From Pontibacter rufus (lineage in GTDB: Bacteria; Bacteroidota; Bacteroidia; Cytophagales; Hymenobacteraceae), in assembly GCF_015694705.1 (NCBI RefSeq), contig NZ_JADQDR010000002.1, forward strand, positions 186,001 through 250,000: DNA of 64,000 bases. The letters run 5' to 3'. The notes under the pieces are model-generated. The model was not told the DNA's origin. It searched no databases and saw only the letters and a program-made list of their open reading frames with translations. The translations under genes were made by a program, and so were the position numbers. Shown here one piece after another: positions 46,313 to 56,400 of this stretch. Each line of letters starts with the position of its first letter. Within the stretch, counting starts at the first letter, position 1.

Positions 46313-46385
46313 CTATAAATTGCATACAGCCTGACAGTTTAGCAAAGTATAGCAGGTACTATTTGAGCAGCTTTTTTAGCTAAAA

Positions 46386-46414
46386 GGGAAAAGTACCTTG
46401 CCGGTACGTTTCCC
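46386..46414. terminator. Bidirectional terminator between LEA-like and endonuclease/phosphatase genes
   Basis: Arms at 46386-46397 (GGGAAAAGTACC) and 46403-46414 pair with one mismatch around a five-base loop. The two flanking genes converge here (stops at 46312 and 46484). Confidence 0.7.
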
Positions 46415-46483
46415 CTGAATTCCTTCTCTGGCTTTATCATTCAACAAGCGCCGGCACTACAAACACGCTTCTGATTGGATAAA

Positions 46484-47338
46484 CTATTTTTCAGCATCAT
46501 AGCTTAACTCTACCATTATCGGGAAGTGATCTGACGGGAATTTGCCGTGGTAGGTATCCGTGAGAATCCCCCACTTATCAACCTTAAAACCATCTGTAAC
46601 GAAAATATGATCGATGATTTCGTTGCTGTCCGGCTGTTGTTTAAATCCATTAAAGGAGCCGTTGGGGGTATAGGGATGCGCCACGGCTTTATAGGTATCT
46701 TTTAACAGGCCGGAGTTTGCAAGTGCCTTGTACCAGTCACTTGTATGGCCGCCATTAAAATCGCCGGTTAATATTACAGGCTCCTTCCCTGCTATTTCCC
46801 TGATCTTGCGCAGCATTAGCTTGCTGCTTTCGTTGCGCGCCTGCACGCCTTGATGATCATAATGAACATTAAAGAAATAAAACTTCTTGTTGGTGTCCAG
46901 ATCCTGTAAGTATACCCATGAAGCAATGCGGTTGCAGCAGGTAGCATCCCAACCAAGTGAGGGTTTATCGGGTGTTTCCGAGAGCCAGAAGTCTCCTTTA
47001 TCCAGAAGCTTAAATTTGTCTTTCTTAAAGAAAATGGCAGCGTGTTCGCCTTTCTCTTTTCCGTCGTCTCTGCCCCTGCCATATCGTTCATACTCCGGCA
47101 GCGCTTTGCTGATGTCGTCTAACTGGTTTTTTAAAGCTTCCTGTGTGCCGAAAACATCAAAATCATGGAAACGCAGCAATGCGGCAATTACGGGTGCCCG
47201 GTCTGCCCACAGGTTACCGGTATCGCCGGGGTTGTCGTAGCGGATATTGTAGGTGCCAACTGTTAATTGCTGCGCATGGCTTAAAGTTGTAAGACCGCAA
47301 ATCAGTACGAGCGAAAGAAAAAAGTGCTTAAATTCCAT
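46484..47338 (-). CDS. Secreted endonuclease/exonuclease/phosphatase family protein
   Basis: The 284-residue protein has a signal peptide (FFLSLVLICGLTTLSHAQ). EEP-fold motifs are present: TYNIRYDN (about 29-36), GTQEA with the metal-binding Glu (about 68), NVHYDHQG (about 155), LTGDFNGG (about 192) and a closing SDHFPI (about 273). These metal-dependent phosphodiesterases cleave nucleic acids, phosphoinositides or other phosphodiesters. The secreted Bacteroidetes members are mostly uncharacterised. It stands alone, convergent with the LEA-like gene. Confidence 0.87.
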   Translation of the reverse strand: MEFKHFFLSLVLICGLTTLSHAQQLTVGTYNIRYDNPGDTGNLWADRAPVIAALLRFHDFDVFGTQEALKNQLDDISKALPEYERYGRGRDDGKEKGEHAAIFFKKDKFKLLDKGDFWLSETPDKPSLGWDATCCNRIASWVYLQDLDTNKKFYFFNVHYDHQGVQARNESSKLMLRKIREIAGKEPVILTGDFNGGHTSDWYKALANSGLLKDTYKAVAHPYTPNGSFNGFKQQPDSNEIIDHIFVTDGFKVDKWGILTDTYHGKFPSDHFPIMVELSYDAEK

Positions 47339-48026
47339 AAGTAGTTTGTTAATGTTATTGTAGATTCATTTACATCGGATATTCCTGTAAACAAGTTTGA
47401 GCAGCCCCGGCTGAATAGGCCTTCCCAACTAAGCTATTGGTAAGCCGGATAAATCGGTAAACAGCTTTACCCGGCTTATCTGCACCATAAACGGAAGTTG
47501 TTTTCACCTTCTCTTCTATGCCTTTTTACTTCCTTTCAGATTATCTGTATACCTGCTATAGTATATAATCTAGCTAATATAGAAATAAAATCATCGATTG
47601 TCAAGGTTACTGGCTTATGGTAACGCTCGGAACTTTGCAAAATCTCTGCAAAAGCAGCACGGAGAGCAGCAGGATTAAGGCCGGACATAGCATCTAAGCT
47701 CTTTAAGCAGTACCACCCGGATATAGTATAAACTGCTGCATAACGATACACCCGGAAAATCTCGCTACAAGCTCAATTTATAAGTATCTCCTTGTTCTAT
47801 ATAGATTTTCCATCTATATGTTTTGCTATATGCTTTTTATTTTTTAAAGTTGTAATATTCTTACCCGAACACAATAAGCTCTTATGCAAACCTGATAATC
47901 AGGGAGTAATAATACAGCAGTATAAGGCGCTTGCTTATACTTTCCCTTCACCGGGGCTGCAGTTCGAGCCCCTTAAGCTTTCCCTCTGAAGATATTTTTT
48001 AGAGCACACATGTGAAGAGCGTTTCG
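47339..48026. other. Intergenic region, no firm gene
   Basis: A 71-codon minus frame at 47536-47751 has no recognisable motif and no supporting promoter, so it is not called. A run ggggc-N10-gcccc near 47955 resembles a tRNA T-arm, but the loop is too long and no other arms exist. The region precedes the TPR-LuxR regulator. Confidence 0.4.
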
Positions 48027-49934
48027 ATGGATGATCTGTCTCAGCCGGCAAAAAGTAAACTCAGGTTTTTGTACCGCTTATATGCGGCACTCCTGCTGCT
48101 TCAGCTAATATGCCTCCCCGTAGCACAGGCACAGCTACTGCCGGAAGCAGGAACTTCTGCAGACGCCGTAAACGAAGATACTTTGCAGCGCTACCTTCAG
48201 CTTTCTTTTGACCTTTCCTTTAACCAACCAGACCAGGCGCTGCTTTATGGCCGGAAGGCACTGGCAATCTCCAGGTTGTTGCAGTTACCGGATGAGGAAG
48301 CGCAGGCACTGGAAAATGTAGGTTATGTATACTTTGATCGCTCTGCCCTTGATACTGCTGAGATTTATTTTAGCAAGGCTTTACGCATTAGTAAAAGTAC
48401 CGGCAATGCAAAAGGGCAATCTGACGGGCTTAATGCGCTGGGGCAGGTATACTTCCGGTGGCAGGCGTATGCAAAAGCACTTAATCATTATATGCAGGCC
48501 CTCCGGATACTGCAGCAGGAGGGCATAATACCTGGCAGGGCCGGTGTGTACAACAATATAGCGCTTGTTTACAAAAATTTAGGTGATTACCCGAAAGCAA
48601 CAGAAAACCTGCTTAAAGCGCTGGAGCTTAACGAAGAATCCGGAGACAAAAGAAAAGTATCGCTTAACCTGTCTAACCTGGGGCTTTTTTACAAAGAGAT
48701 GAACAGCCTGCCTCAGGCGCTGGAAGCTCTTCAGAAAGCATTGGCCATAGCCAGAGAGATTGACAACAATCAAATGGCTGCCCTGGCCTTGCTTAACCTG
48801 GGCCTGGTGCATAAGATGATGGGAGATCAGCAGGATACGCTTTATTATACACAGGCATGGAGTGAACTGACGGAAGCAGCTAAGCTCAGCGAAAAAACAG
48901 GCAATAGCAGGTATAAAGCAACCGCATACAATAACTTATCGAACATTGCGCTGGCCCGGAAAAAGGTACTACTGAGCCGGGAGCTGATCAACCGCTCCAT
49001 ATCGCTGAAGAAAGAAGCAGAAGACAACCAAAGCCTCACGTATGGTTACATTCAGAAAGCAGCCATAGCCCAGGAAAGCGGAATGCTCCCGGAAGCATTG
49101 CTTTATGCACGTAAAGCGGTGCAGTACGCCAACAGGTATGGCCATCTGGTATCCCGTAAAGACGCCCTGGCACGATATGCCGCTATACTGGCAGAGAGCA
49201 AACAATATGCAAAGGCCTACCAGGTGCTGTTGCAGTTTAAGGCAGTTTCCGACAGTCTGCTTAATGAGCAGAAGGCCAGATCGGTAGCGCAGGCCGAAGT
49301 AGCTTATGAAACGGACAAGAAGCAGCATGAAATAGAACGTCTGGAACAGGAAAAGCAAGGCCAGCAACAACGGGCTATGTATTTTATGCTTGCCTGCTTG
49401 CTTATTGGTGCCGGAGGTGCCTTTTTTATACTGTTGCAACGTAAAAGGCTGCTCCTGAAACGCCAGGAAAATGCCCTGCAGCAACTTACACTGCAGAAAA
49501 ATATTCTGGAACAGGTGCACCTGAAAGAAAAGCTGGAAAGCTATACCCGCCAACTGATAAAGAGCAATGAGGCTGTACTGCAGCTACAGGAGCAGCTTGC
49601 GCTAACAAACCATCCCGCAGCAGCGGATAACAATGCCTCAATTAACGAGCTTATCAGCCTGAAGGTGCTTCGGGAAGATGATTGGGAACATTTTAAGCAC
49701 CTGTTCAATACCGTTTATCCATCGTTCTTCCTTTCCCTCAAAATAAAGCATCCCACTTTTTCTGCTAACGATATACGGCTGGCAGCCATGTTCCGGCTCG
49801 GACTAAACACCCGCGAAATGGCCGGGGCATTGGGTGTGGAAACAGAGAGCGTAAAAAAAGCCCGCTACCGTTTACGCAAAAAGCTGGTGCTGCACCCCGA
49901 ACAGGACATGCACGCCTATTTCTCAGCACTTTAG
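48027..49934 (+). CDS. TPR - transmembrane - LuxR-type HTH one-component regulator
   Basis: ATG at 48027 gives 635 residues; GTG at 48012 is an alternative. A signal or anchor (AALLLLQLICLPVAQAQ) precedes about eight tetratricopeptide repeats (about 55-400), for instance GVYNNIALVYKNLGDYPKA and LNLSNLGLFYKEMNSLPQA. A membrane span (MYFMLACLLIGAGGAFFIL, about 452) is followed by a coiled coil (about 480-545) and a C-terminal GerE/LuxR-like helix-turn-helix (about 575-635, FSANDIRLAAMFRLGLNTRE and VKKARYRLRKKL). It would sense through periplasmic TPRs and act directly on DNA. The next three genes on the strand encode surface proteins and are its most natural targets, by position only. Confidence 0.85.
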   Translation: MDDLSQPAKSKLRFLYRLYAALLLLQLICLPVAQAQLLPEAGTSADAVNEDTLQRYLQLSFDLSFNQPDQALLYGRKALAISRLLQLPDEEAQALENVGYVYFDRSALDTAEIYFSKALRISKSTGNAKGQSDGLNALGQVYFRWQAYAKALNHYMQALRILQQEGIIPGRAGVYNNIALVYKNLGDYPKATENLLKALELNEESGDKRKVSLNLSNLGLFYKEMNSLPQALEALQKALAIAREIDNNQMAALALLNLGLVHKMMGDQQDTLYYTQAWSELTEAAKLSEKTGNSRYKATAYNNLSNIALARKKVLLSRELINRSISLKKEAEDNQSLTYGYIQKAAIAQESGMLPEALLYARKAVQYANRYGHLVSRKDALARYAAILAESKQYAKAYQVLLQFKAVSDSLLNEQKARSVAQAEVAYETDKKQHEIERLEQEKQGQQQRAMYFMLACLLIGAGGAFFILLQRKRLLLKRQENALQQLTLQKNILEQVHLKEKLESYTRQLIKSNEAVLQLQEQLALTNHPAAADNNASINELISLKVLREDDWEHFKHLFNTVYPSFFLSLKIKHPTFSANDIRLAAMFRLGLNTREMAGALGVETESVKKARYRLRKKLVLHPEQDMHAYFSAL

Positions 49935-50136
49935 TTTAGGTCAAAGCACCGGCGCAAAGTAGCTTAAGACCATTAAACGACCAACCCTTGCCTTTTACCC
50001 ATAAGCTACATTTTATAAAATTCTGAATAACAGCAACTTATAAAATGTCTACCTAATTGTCCCCCCTTCATTATTTTAATTTGTCTTAGAAATTACCTGC
50101 TTCGCATTAGTATTTGTAACACCTCACAGACAGATT

Positions 50137-50637
50137 ATGAAAAACCTTATACTGCTTCTATTTTTATGTTCCTTCTGTTCTCTTCCTTCCATAGCCCAGT
50201 CGCAGGAAGCGTCTGTGATTAGTGCGGCCGGCTCAAGTATGAAAGCCGCTGACATTCAGATAGACTGGAGTATCGGCGAAGTTGCCATCGAAGCCTATGA
50301 GAATCCCAAAGCAAGGCAGGCGCTGCTGGAAGGCTTTCACCGGAGCTACCTGAGTACAGTTAAATCAGATAAAATCGCTACTCCCCTGGATGGGATTCAG
50401 GTTTACCCTAACCCATTTCAGAAGGCAATTACAATAGCGCTTCCGGCTCCGAACGCCAACATTCAGCTGGAGGTTTTTGCCATGGATGGCAGAAATCTGG
50501 TGTCCAGAAAGATGTCTTTGGATGACAAGCTCCTGAAAATAAATCTCTCCAACCTGTCAGTGGGGAGCTACCTCCTGAGTTTTCTTAATCTTTCTACAGG
50601 CGAAAGAACATCACAGATCATCCAGAAATCAGAATAA
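50137..50637 (+). CDS. Small secreted T9SS protein with type A sorting domain
   Basis: The 166-residue protein has a signal peptide (LILLLFLCSFCSLPSIAQ). Residues about 24-72 carry the pattern VISAAGSSMKAADIQIDWSIGE...GFHRSYL, seen in many short Bacteroidetes T9SS proteins. Residues about 85-166 form a type A sorting domain: IQVYPNPFQKAITI, VFAMDGRN and LSVGSYLLSF. The protein is secreted or surface-attached, function unknown. It is 30 bases upstream of the tail-fibre-like gene, on the same strand, so the two are probably co-transcribed. Confidence 0.85.
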   Translation: MKNLILLLFLCSFCSLPSIAQSQEASVISAAGSSMKAADIQIDWSIGEVAIEAYENPKARQALLEGFHRSYLSTVKSDKIATPLDGIQVYPNPFQKAITIALPAPNANIQLEVFAMDGRNLVSRKMSLDDKLLKINLSNLSVGSYLLSFLNLSTGERTSQIIQKSE

Positions 50638-50667
50638 AATATATCCTATACATCAAACCCATCCCAC

Positions 50668-53031
50668 ATGAAAAAATTACTACTCTTAGGATGTGCTTTC
50701 CTGCTAACTATTGCAGTTACAATGGCACAGGCTCCGCAGGCCATGAATTACCAGGGTATAGCCCGCGACCAGGCAGGAAACCTTATTGCCAACAAAGCAA
50801 TTTCTTTGCGCATCAGTATAGTGGAAGGTGGCGCAGAAGGCCAAACCGTTTATACAGAAGTACACAGAACCACCACCAGCGCTTTTGGCTCCTTTTCCCT
50901 GCAAATCGGCAGAGGAACGGTGGAAAAAGGCAAATTTGAAAGTATAGCCTGGGGCAGCAGCAACCAATATTTAAGAATTGAGCTGGATGCCGGCGGAGGA
51001 ACGAACTATAAGCTGATGGGCTCTTCTGAGTTGCTTTCTGTGCCTTACGCGTATCATGCCGGCACAGCATCCAAACTGCTTAACGGACTAAGCGCCTCAG
51101 ATAGCAAGCACATATCTGCAAAGCCAGGAATACCCGCACAGGTGTGGTCATTATTCGGCAATTCCGAGACCGACCCCGCTGAAGACCGCCTGGGAACGAC
51201 AGATTACGTGGATCTGATCCTGATAACGAACAACGAGGAGCGGTTGAAGATTACCAAAGACGGCGACATCAACATCAAAACCAACCTTAATGTAGGAAAC
51301 AATGCAGATATAGGCAATGATTTGACCGTAAGAAAAAACGTTTACCTGAACACAGTAGGAGGAGAAACCACCAACAACGGACCGTTTACCGTTGCCAGGG
51401 CCAGTGCAACATACCTTACCGGAACATTGACAGTTGATAAGGCCACAGACCTGAACAGTACCCTGAATGCAGATGGCGCAACGACCTTAGGCAATACCCT
51501 GAACGTGGCTGGTGCTACTGCTCTGGCAAATACCTTAACAGTAGATAATGCAACAAATCTGAAAAGCACGCTGGGCGTTACCGGTTCAACAAGCCTGGGT
51601 AGCACATTGGGCGTTACAGGCGCCACCACTCTGGGCAGTACCCTGGGCGTAAATGGAGCCACCACGCTGAGAAGCAGCCTTGGTGTTTCGGGTGTTACCA
51701 ACCTGGGCAGCTCACTGGGAGTAACGGGAGCAACATCACTCAATAACACACTAAGCGTGGGCGGTGCCACAACACTCAATAATACTTTGTCAGCCAATGG
51801 CATGGTTACGGTGAATGCTTCGTTGAGCGGAGGAGATATGAGCCCCGGCGCCTACCCGCTGCGGGTAATGGGAAGCGACCAGGGAATATTTATTAAAGTG
51901 AATGGCGAAAGCAACAACGACAAGAACTATATATCTTTTGTGAATGGCAATAATGTATTGGTAGGCAAAATAGAAGGGCAAACACTGAGTGAACTGAAGA
52001 ACGGCGTAGATTACGGCTGGCAAATAGCGATGAATGCCGCCAATATAGCTTTTATTGCTGCAGAGGGAATTGCTACGGCTGCACAGCTGGATGCGGCTGA
52101 AGCCGTTGTAATGGCGGTAGATGGCATTGTAGCCACCGGTGAAATGGCGAAACATATTATAGAGATGGAGAATCAGGCCGGGGTCACTTACGAGTCGGGC
52201 AGTGGGGACTATGCCGAATGGCTCAGACGGGCAGACCAAAACGAGAAACTCACATTTGGTGATATCATTGGCGTAACAGGCGGAAAAATAACCAGGAACA
52301 CATCTGCCGCCGACCATTTTATGGTGGTCTCTATGAGCCCGATTGTGTTGGGTAACTCGCCAAAGGCAGGTGAAGAAGAATCCTATGAAAAGGTGGCTTT
52401 TATGGGCCAGGTACCTGTAAAGGTAGTAGGCAATGTATCTGTTGGCGATTACATTGTGCCGTCTGGCAACAATGACGGATTTGGCGTAGCCATCCACCCG
52501 GCCGACATGATTTTAGAAAACTATAAGAAAATTGTAGGTGTGGCCTGGTCAGCAGCAAAAAGTAACGAGAGTTTCTCTCTGGTGAATGTTGCAGTAGGAA
52601 TTAATGCAAATGATATGGCCCAGAAACTGGTGCAGCAACAGGCGGAACTGGAGCACATGCGCGGCAAAGTCAACAGCATTCTTACTTACCTCAACACCAA
52701 GGATGAGAATTTTAAGGAAACGCTGTTACCTGCCCCGGCAGAAAGCGGGTCAAGCCACAACAGCGCTGCTTTGGCCGCTGCTCCTGCAGATGCAGCCAGT
52801 CAAACCAACACCATGCTGACTGCTCCTACCCCATCAACTGCAAAAAACTACAAGGCTGCAGCCGAGATGTTTGAAGGCGAGGCTGGCGTGCTGACAGCAA
52901 GTATGGCCAAAATGAGAGCACAGTACGAGGAACGGGGCATAGACATTACGCAGTATCCGGAACTTAACAAGCTGCTCACGGATGAAAAATACTTTTTGGA
53001 AACCCTGAAGAAGCTGGAAGGCAAGAAGTAG
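50668..53031 (+). CDS. Secreted tail-fibre-like protein with eleven 12-residue repeats
   Basis: The 787-residue protein has a signal peptide (LLLLGCAFLLTIAVTMAQ). A beta domain (about 22-130, MNYQGIARDQAGNLIANKAI) precedes eleven in-frame 12-residue repeats of the form TLGVTGATTLGS (bases 51424-51819, residues about 253-384), probably a trimeric or beta-helical stalk. Residues about 490-650 contain SGDYAEWL and a fold like the autoproteolytic peptidase-G2/tail-fibre domain (GDIIGVTGGKITRNTS, VGDYIVPSGNNDG). The C-terminus is a coiled coil (about 655-680, 745-787). No T9SS tail is seen. It may need the preceding small T9SS protein, or export another way. It resembles surface adhesins and phage fibres. 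Confidence 0.75.
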   Translation: MKKLLLLGCAFLLTIAVTMAQAPQAMNYQGIARDQAGNLIANKAISLRISIVEGGAEGQTVYTEVHRTTTSAFGSFSLQIGRGTVEKGKFESIAWGSSNQYLRIELDAGGGTNYKLMGSSELLSVPYAYHAGTASKLLNGLSASDSKHISAKPGIPAQVWSLFGNSETDPAEDRLGTTDYVDLILITNNEERLKITKDGDINIKTNLNVGNNADIGNDLTVRKNVYLNTVGGETTNNGPFTVARASATYLTGTLTVDKATDLNSTLNADGATTLGNTLNVAGATALANTLTVDNATNLKSTLGVTGSTSLGSTLGVTGATTLGSTLGVNGATTLRSSLGVSGVTNLGSSLGVTGATSLNNTLSVGGATTLNNTLSANGMVTVNASLSGGDMSPGAYPLRVMGSDQGIFIKVNGESNNDKNYISFVNGNNVLVGKIEGQTLSELKNGVDYGWQIAMNAANIAFIAAEGIATAAQLDAAEAVVMAVDGIVATGEMAKHIIEMENQAGVTYESGSGDYAEWLRRADQNEKLTFGDIIGVTGGKITRNTSAADHFMVVSMSPIVLGNSPKAGEEESYEKVAFMGQVPVKVVGNVSVGDYIVPSGNNDGFGVAIHPADMILENYKKIVGVAWSAAKSNESFSLVNVAVGINANDMAQKLVQQQAELEHMRGKVNSILTYLNTKDENFKETLLPAPAESGSSHNSAALAAAPADAASQTNTMLTAPTPSTAKNYKAAAEMFEGEAGVLTASMAKMRAQYEERGIDITQYPELNKLLTDEKYFLETLKKLEGKK
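51424..51819 (+). repeat. In-frame 36-base tandem repeat, eleven units
   Basis: Each unit encodes 12 residues with a T/S-L-x-V-x-G/N-A/S-T-x-L-x-S/N pattern. Units differ at most third positions, so the array is old and held by protein selection rather than freshly expanded. Confidence 0.85.
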
Positions 53032-53404
53032 ATTTTCGTTAAAAGTTGACAACAGAAAAGGCCATCTGCAAAGGTGGCCTTTTTACATTTATACTTCAGG
53101 TAACCGGAGATACATTTGCCTGCGCCAGCTTCCGGGCTCCTGCTTATAATAACAGGCACTTGGCAGGGTGCTATTCAGGCTCGGCTTGTCAACCATGAGC
53201 CTTGAGACTAATGCTATACAAGCTCATATAAAAGAAAGAAGCAGCCCTACCATAAGTGCAATTGCTGTAGTGGCTCGTTGTCTCCAGAAGTCCTTTTATG
53301 TAGCCTGACAAGATGCTTTATGTTGCAGTTAAAGCCTGCCGATGGACAAATCATTTCGGCTCAAATCAGCAGTAATTCGTATACTAGTTGAAAATACCTA
53401 CCTG
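53032..53404. other. Intergenic region with terminator
   Basis: After the terminator at 53056-53083 no feature is recognised up to the kelch/malectin gene. One TATACTT lies near 53089. An in-frame ATG at 53342 may be the true start of the next gene. Confidence 0.4.
53056..53083 (+). terminator. Intrinsic terminator of the tail-fibre-like gene
   Basis: AAAAGGCCA (53056-53064) pairs with TGGCCTTTT (53075-53083) and is followed by a further T. It lies 25 bases after the stop codon. Confidence 0.85.
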
Positions 53405-56400
53405 ATGATAAAATATTTATACTTTAGAATGCTATCATTACATTTATTCCACTATAAATGGCCACTTGCCTGTTTGATTGGGCTGCTGGTTAATTTTCAG
53501 TCCCTTGCAGGTCAAACAAGTTGGACAGGCACGATAAAGAGCGTAGCCGGCACAGTTATACAACCGGCTTTTGCCAAAGTGTTTGCAAAAAAAGTCCTAC
53601 AATCTTCTTTTGAAAGCATCCGTTCAGCCGGATCTGATTTGGCTGATTTCAGCGTAATAAAATGGGGTACCGCAGCCAGTCAGCAATACAGTGTCAGCGA
53701 GGCCCAGGGCGAAGTGGTAAACGGCAAACTTTACAGCTTCGGCGGCTTTGATAGTCAGAAATCTGTTTTTACTCCAACAAGCCGGGCTTATGTGTATGAT
53801 CCGGCTGCCAATACCTGGAAAGCCATTGCGCCTATGCCACCTATGAACGGCACCAGCTTTGGCGGTGTTACGCACGCTGGATTCGCTACCGACGGAACAG
53901 ACATATATTTTGCTGGCGGCTATACTTCCAACGCTAAGGGATTGGGGCAGATTTTTGGGACCAAAGAGGTTTGGAAGTATAGTGTGGCAGAAAACAAGTA
54001 TGAACGCCTGCCTGATTTGCCCATCGTTGTTGCAGCCGGGCAGCTGGAATATCTTAACGGCAAGCTCCACCACATAAGCGGCACCAACGCAGCACGCACC
54101 CGCGATCTGGGCAACCATTATGTATTGGACCTCCGGAATCCGGAGGCCGGCTGGAAAACCCTGGCGCCTCTACCTACGCCGCGCCAACACGCCGGCTCAG
54201 CTGTTTTTGGGGGTAAAATATACTACATTGGCGGCCAGACCGGGCATGATACCGAGCTAATCACCCGGAAAGATGTGCACAGGTATGATCCGGCTACCGA
54301 CACCTGGGCAAAGATGGCCGATTTGCCGGCGCCCGGGGGCACAAACGGACGCGGACATATCTCTTCTTCCGTGGTTGTGGCAGATAATCGTCTGCTGGTA
54401 TTAGGCGGAGAAACCAGCCATGGGCACACTACAAGTATGGTTTCTGCCTATACACCGGCTACAAACACCTGGGAAAACCTTACTCCCCTGCCGGCAGCGC
54501 GTTTTTCAGGTGTGGCCGGATTTTTAGCCGGGAACATCTATTACACGGGAGGGGCTAGTGCTACCACTTATAAAGGTGTGCCACAGACAGCCGCTACAGG
54601 CAATCCTTATCTGGTGGTAGAAAATCAGGATAAATTTCCTGCGCCGGATCATCTCGCTTTTTCAAACATACAGATACCCTGGCACCGTGACGGCACACCT
54701 TATAACGCTAACCACAACAGGGTAAAACTCAAAGTGAGCAACAAGGGCAATGATGCGCTTGTTATCAAGGATCTCTCATTATCTAATACCAGTGCCTGGA
54801 AGATCGACCAGTTGGGAAGTTCGGACTACAGCGCGGCGGCATTGCCAATTACGGTTAAAGCCGGTGGTGCCGTTACTCTGACAATAGAATTTATTGCCCG
54901 CGATCAGGCCGACCGTGTAAAAGTGCTGCACGATACTCTTTATATTTCATCCAACGACGTGGTAAGCCCTACTAAAAAGGTATACCTGCATGGCCTGTGG
55001 CAACGGCAGGGAGAAGATGTACGGGAGCCATGGGCGCAGGAGATTATCCATGCGTTTGGCTTTCAAACCAATACTGGCTATAACCACGACGACGGCTCCA
55101 TTGACGGGAAAAGTATTGTACCAAATTCTGATGAAGTATTGTCCTCCCATTTCGTCAGGGTTGACGAGAGCAGGCCGGTTGAAGTGATACAGATGGCTGC
55201 CTATCATGGCTGTTGTAATGATATAGAAAACTTTGAGTGGTATTATCCGGATGGAACGCTTAAATCTCTGTTTACGCACGACAATTTAGACGGGCAATCG
55301 CTGCTGCCCAGAAAGAGCAATGATCTCACCAAATCTGCGCGGGGCACTTTTAATCCTACGGGCCCTTTCGGCTTCAGAGTAGGTAGAACCTATTCTGATA
55401 GAACAAAAAACTCGGAAGAGCGGATTGGCATGCGTATCTGGAAGGCGATTGACGCCAGTGGCAACATTATCCCGAACGCCTATATTATTGGGAGCGATTA
55501 TTTAGGTAACCCTTATACAAATTATGATTATCAGGACAATACATACTTTATACGCAATATAAGGCCCAAAACGGGCACCGCATATTATTCTGAGCTCACA
55601 GCAAGTCCTTCAGCACTTTATTTCGACTCTGTAATGGTAAGCAGCAGCGAAAGACTGGAGGTAACGCTAAGCAGCCAGGGCAAGACCTACGAAGACGGCA
55701 GCAGCGATCCGGAGATTCAGATCAAAAGCGTTGAGATTGTTGGCCCTGACAAGAACGAGTTTAAAACGGCTATGCCGGCAACTGCCACGCTGGCGGTGCA
55801 GGCCTCTACCAATATTATGGTAGAATTTGCTCCCGATAACCGTGGCATCAAGAATGCCGCCTTGCTGGTACACTATAGTAGTTCGGATTCGCCGCTCCGG
55901 ATACCGCTTTATGGCAAGGCCAGAGATGCTGATTCTACGGTAGTGCTTGTAAAACGCATCAAGGGGGCAGCTGATCAAAGTATAACGATTGGCGGCAAAG
56001 TATGGGAAGCCGACAAAAATTATCGCAAAGGCTCTGTAAAGCTGGACAAACAGGTTGTTACGACACCTGTTGCTGCTACAGACTACGATGTGCTGTACCA
56101 GTCATACTTATCTGCTGCCACAGACCTGGCCGAAACCAGATATGAAATTCCGGTTGCTGATGGCAAGTACATGTTGCGCATGCATTTTATAGAGAACTAC
56201 TGGTCTGAAGAGGCAGCCAGGCTATTCGACATTACCATAGAGAACGAACTGCGGCTGGCAAACCTTGATATTTATAAGGAAGTCGGCTACAGAACAGCTT
56301 TGGTCAAGGATTTTGAGGTACGCGTAACAGACGGAGTGCTGAATATCAGGTTTAGCCCTGCCGCCAACCGGGTAGCCATAGCTGGCCTGGAGATATTTAC

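Noticed and set aside
47536..47751. A 71-codon minus-strand frame in a gap
   Set aside because: No domain, no promoter and no terminator; could be real but is not supported.
47940..47985. tRNA T-arm-like sequence with TTCGA
   Set aside because: The loop is ten bases rather than seven and no acceptor, D or anticodon arm can be folded around it.
51424..51819. Regular 36-base repeats that might suggest a CRISPR array
   Set aside because: The repeats are contiguous without spacers, diverge at third codon positions and encode a steady 12-residue protein repeat in a long open frame.
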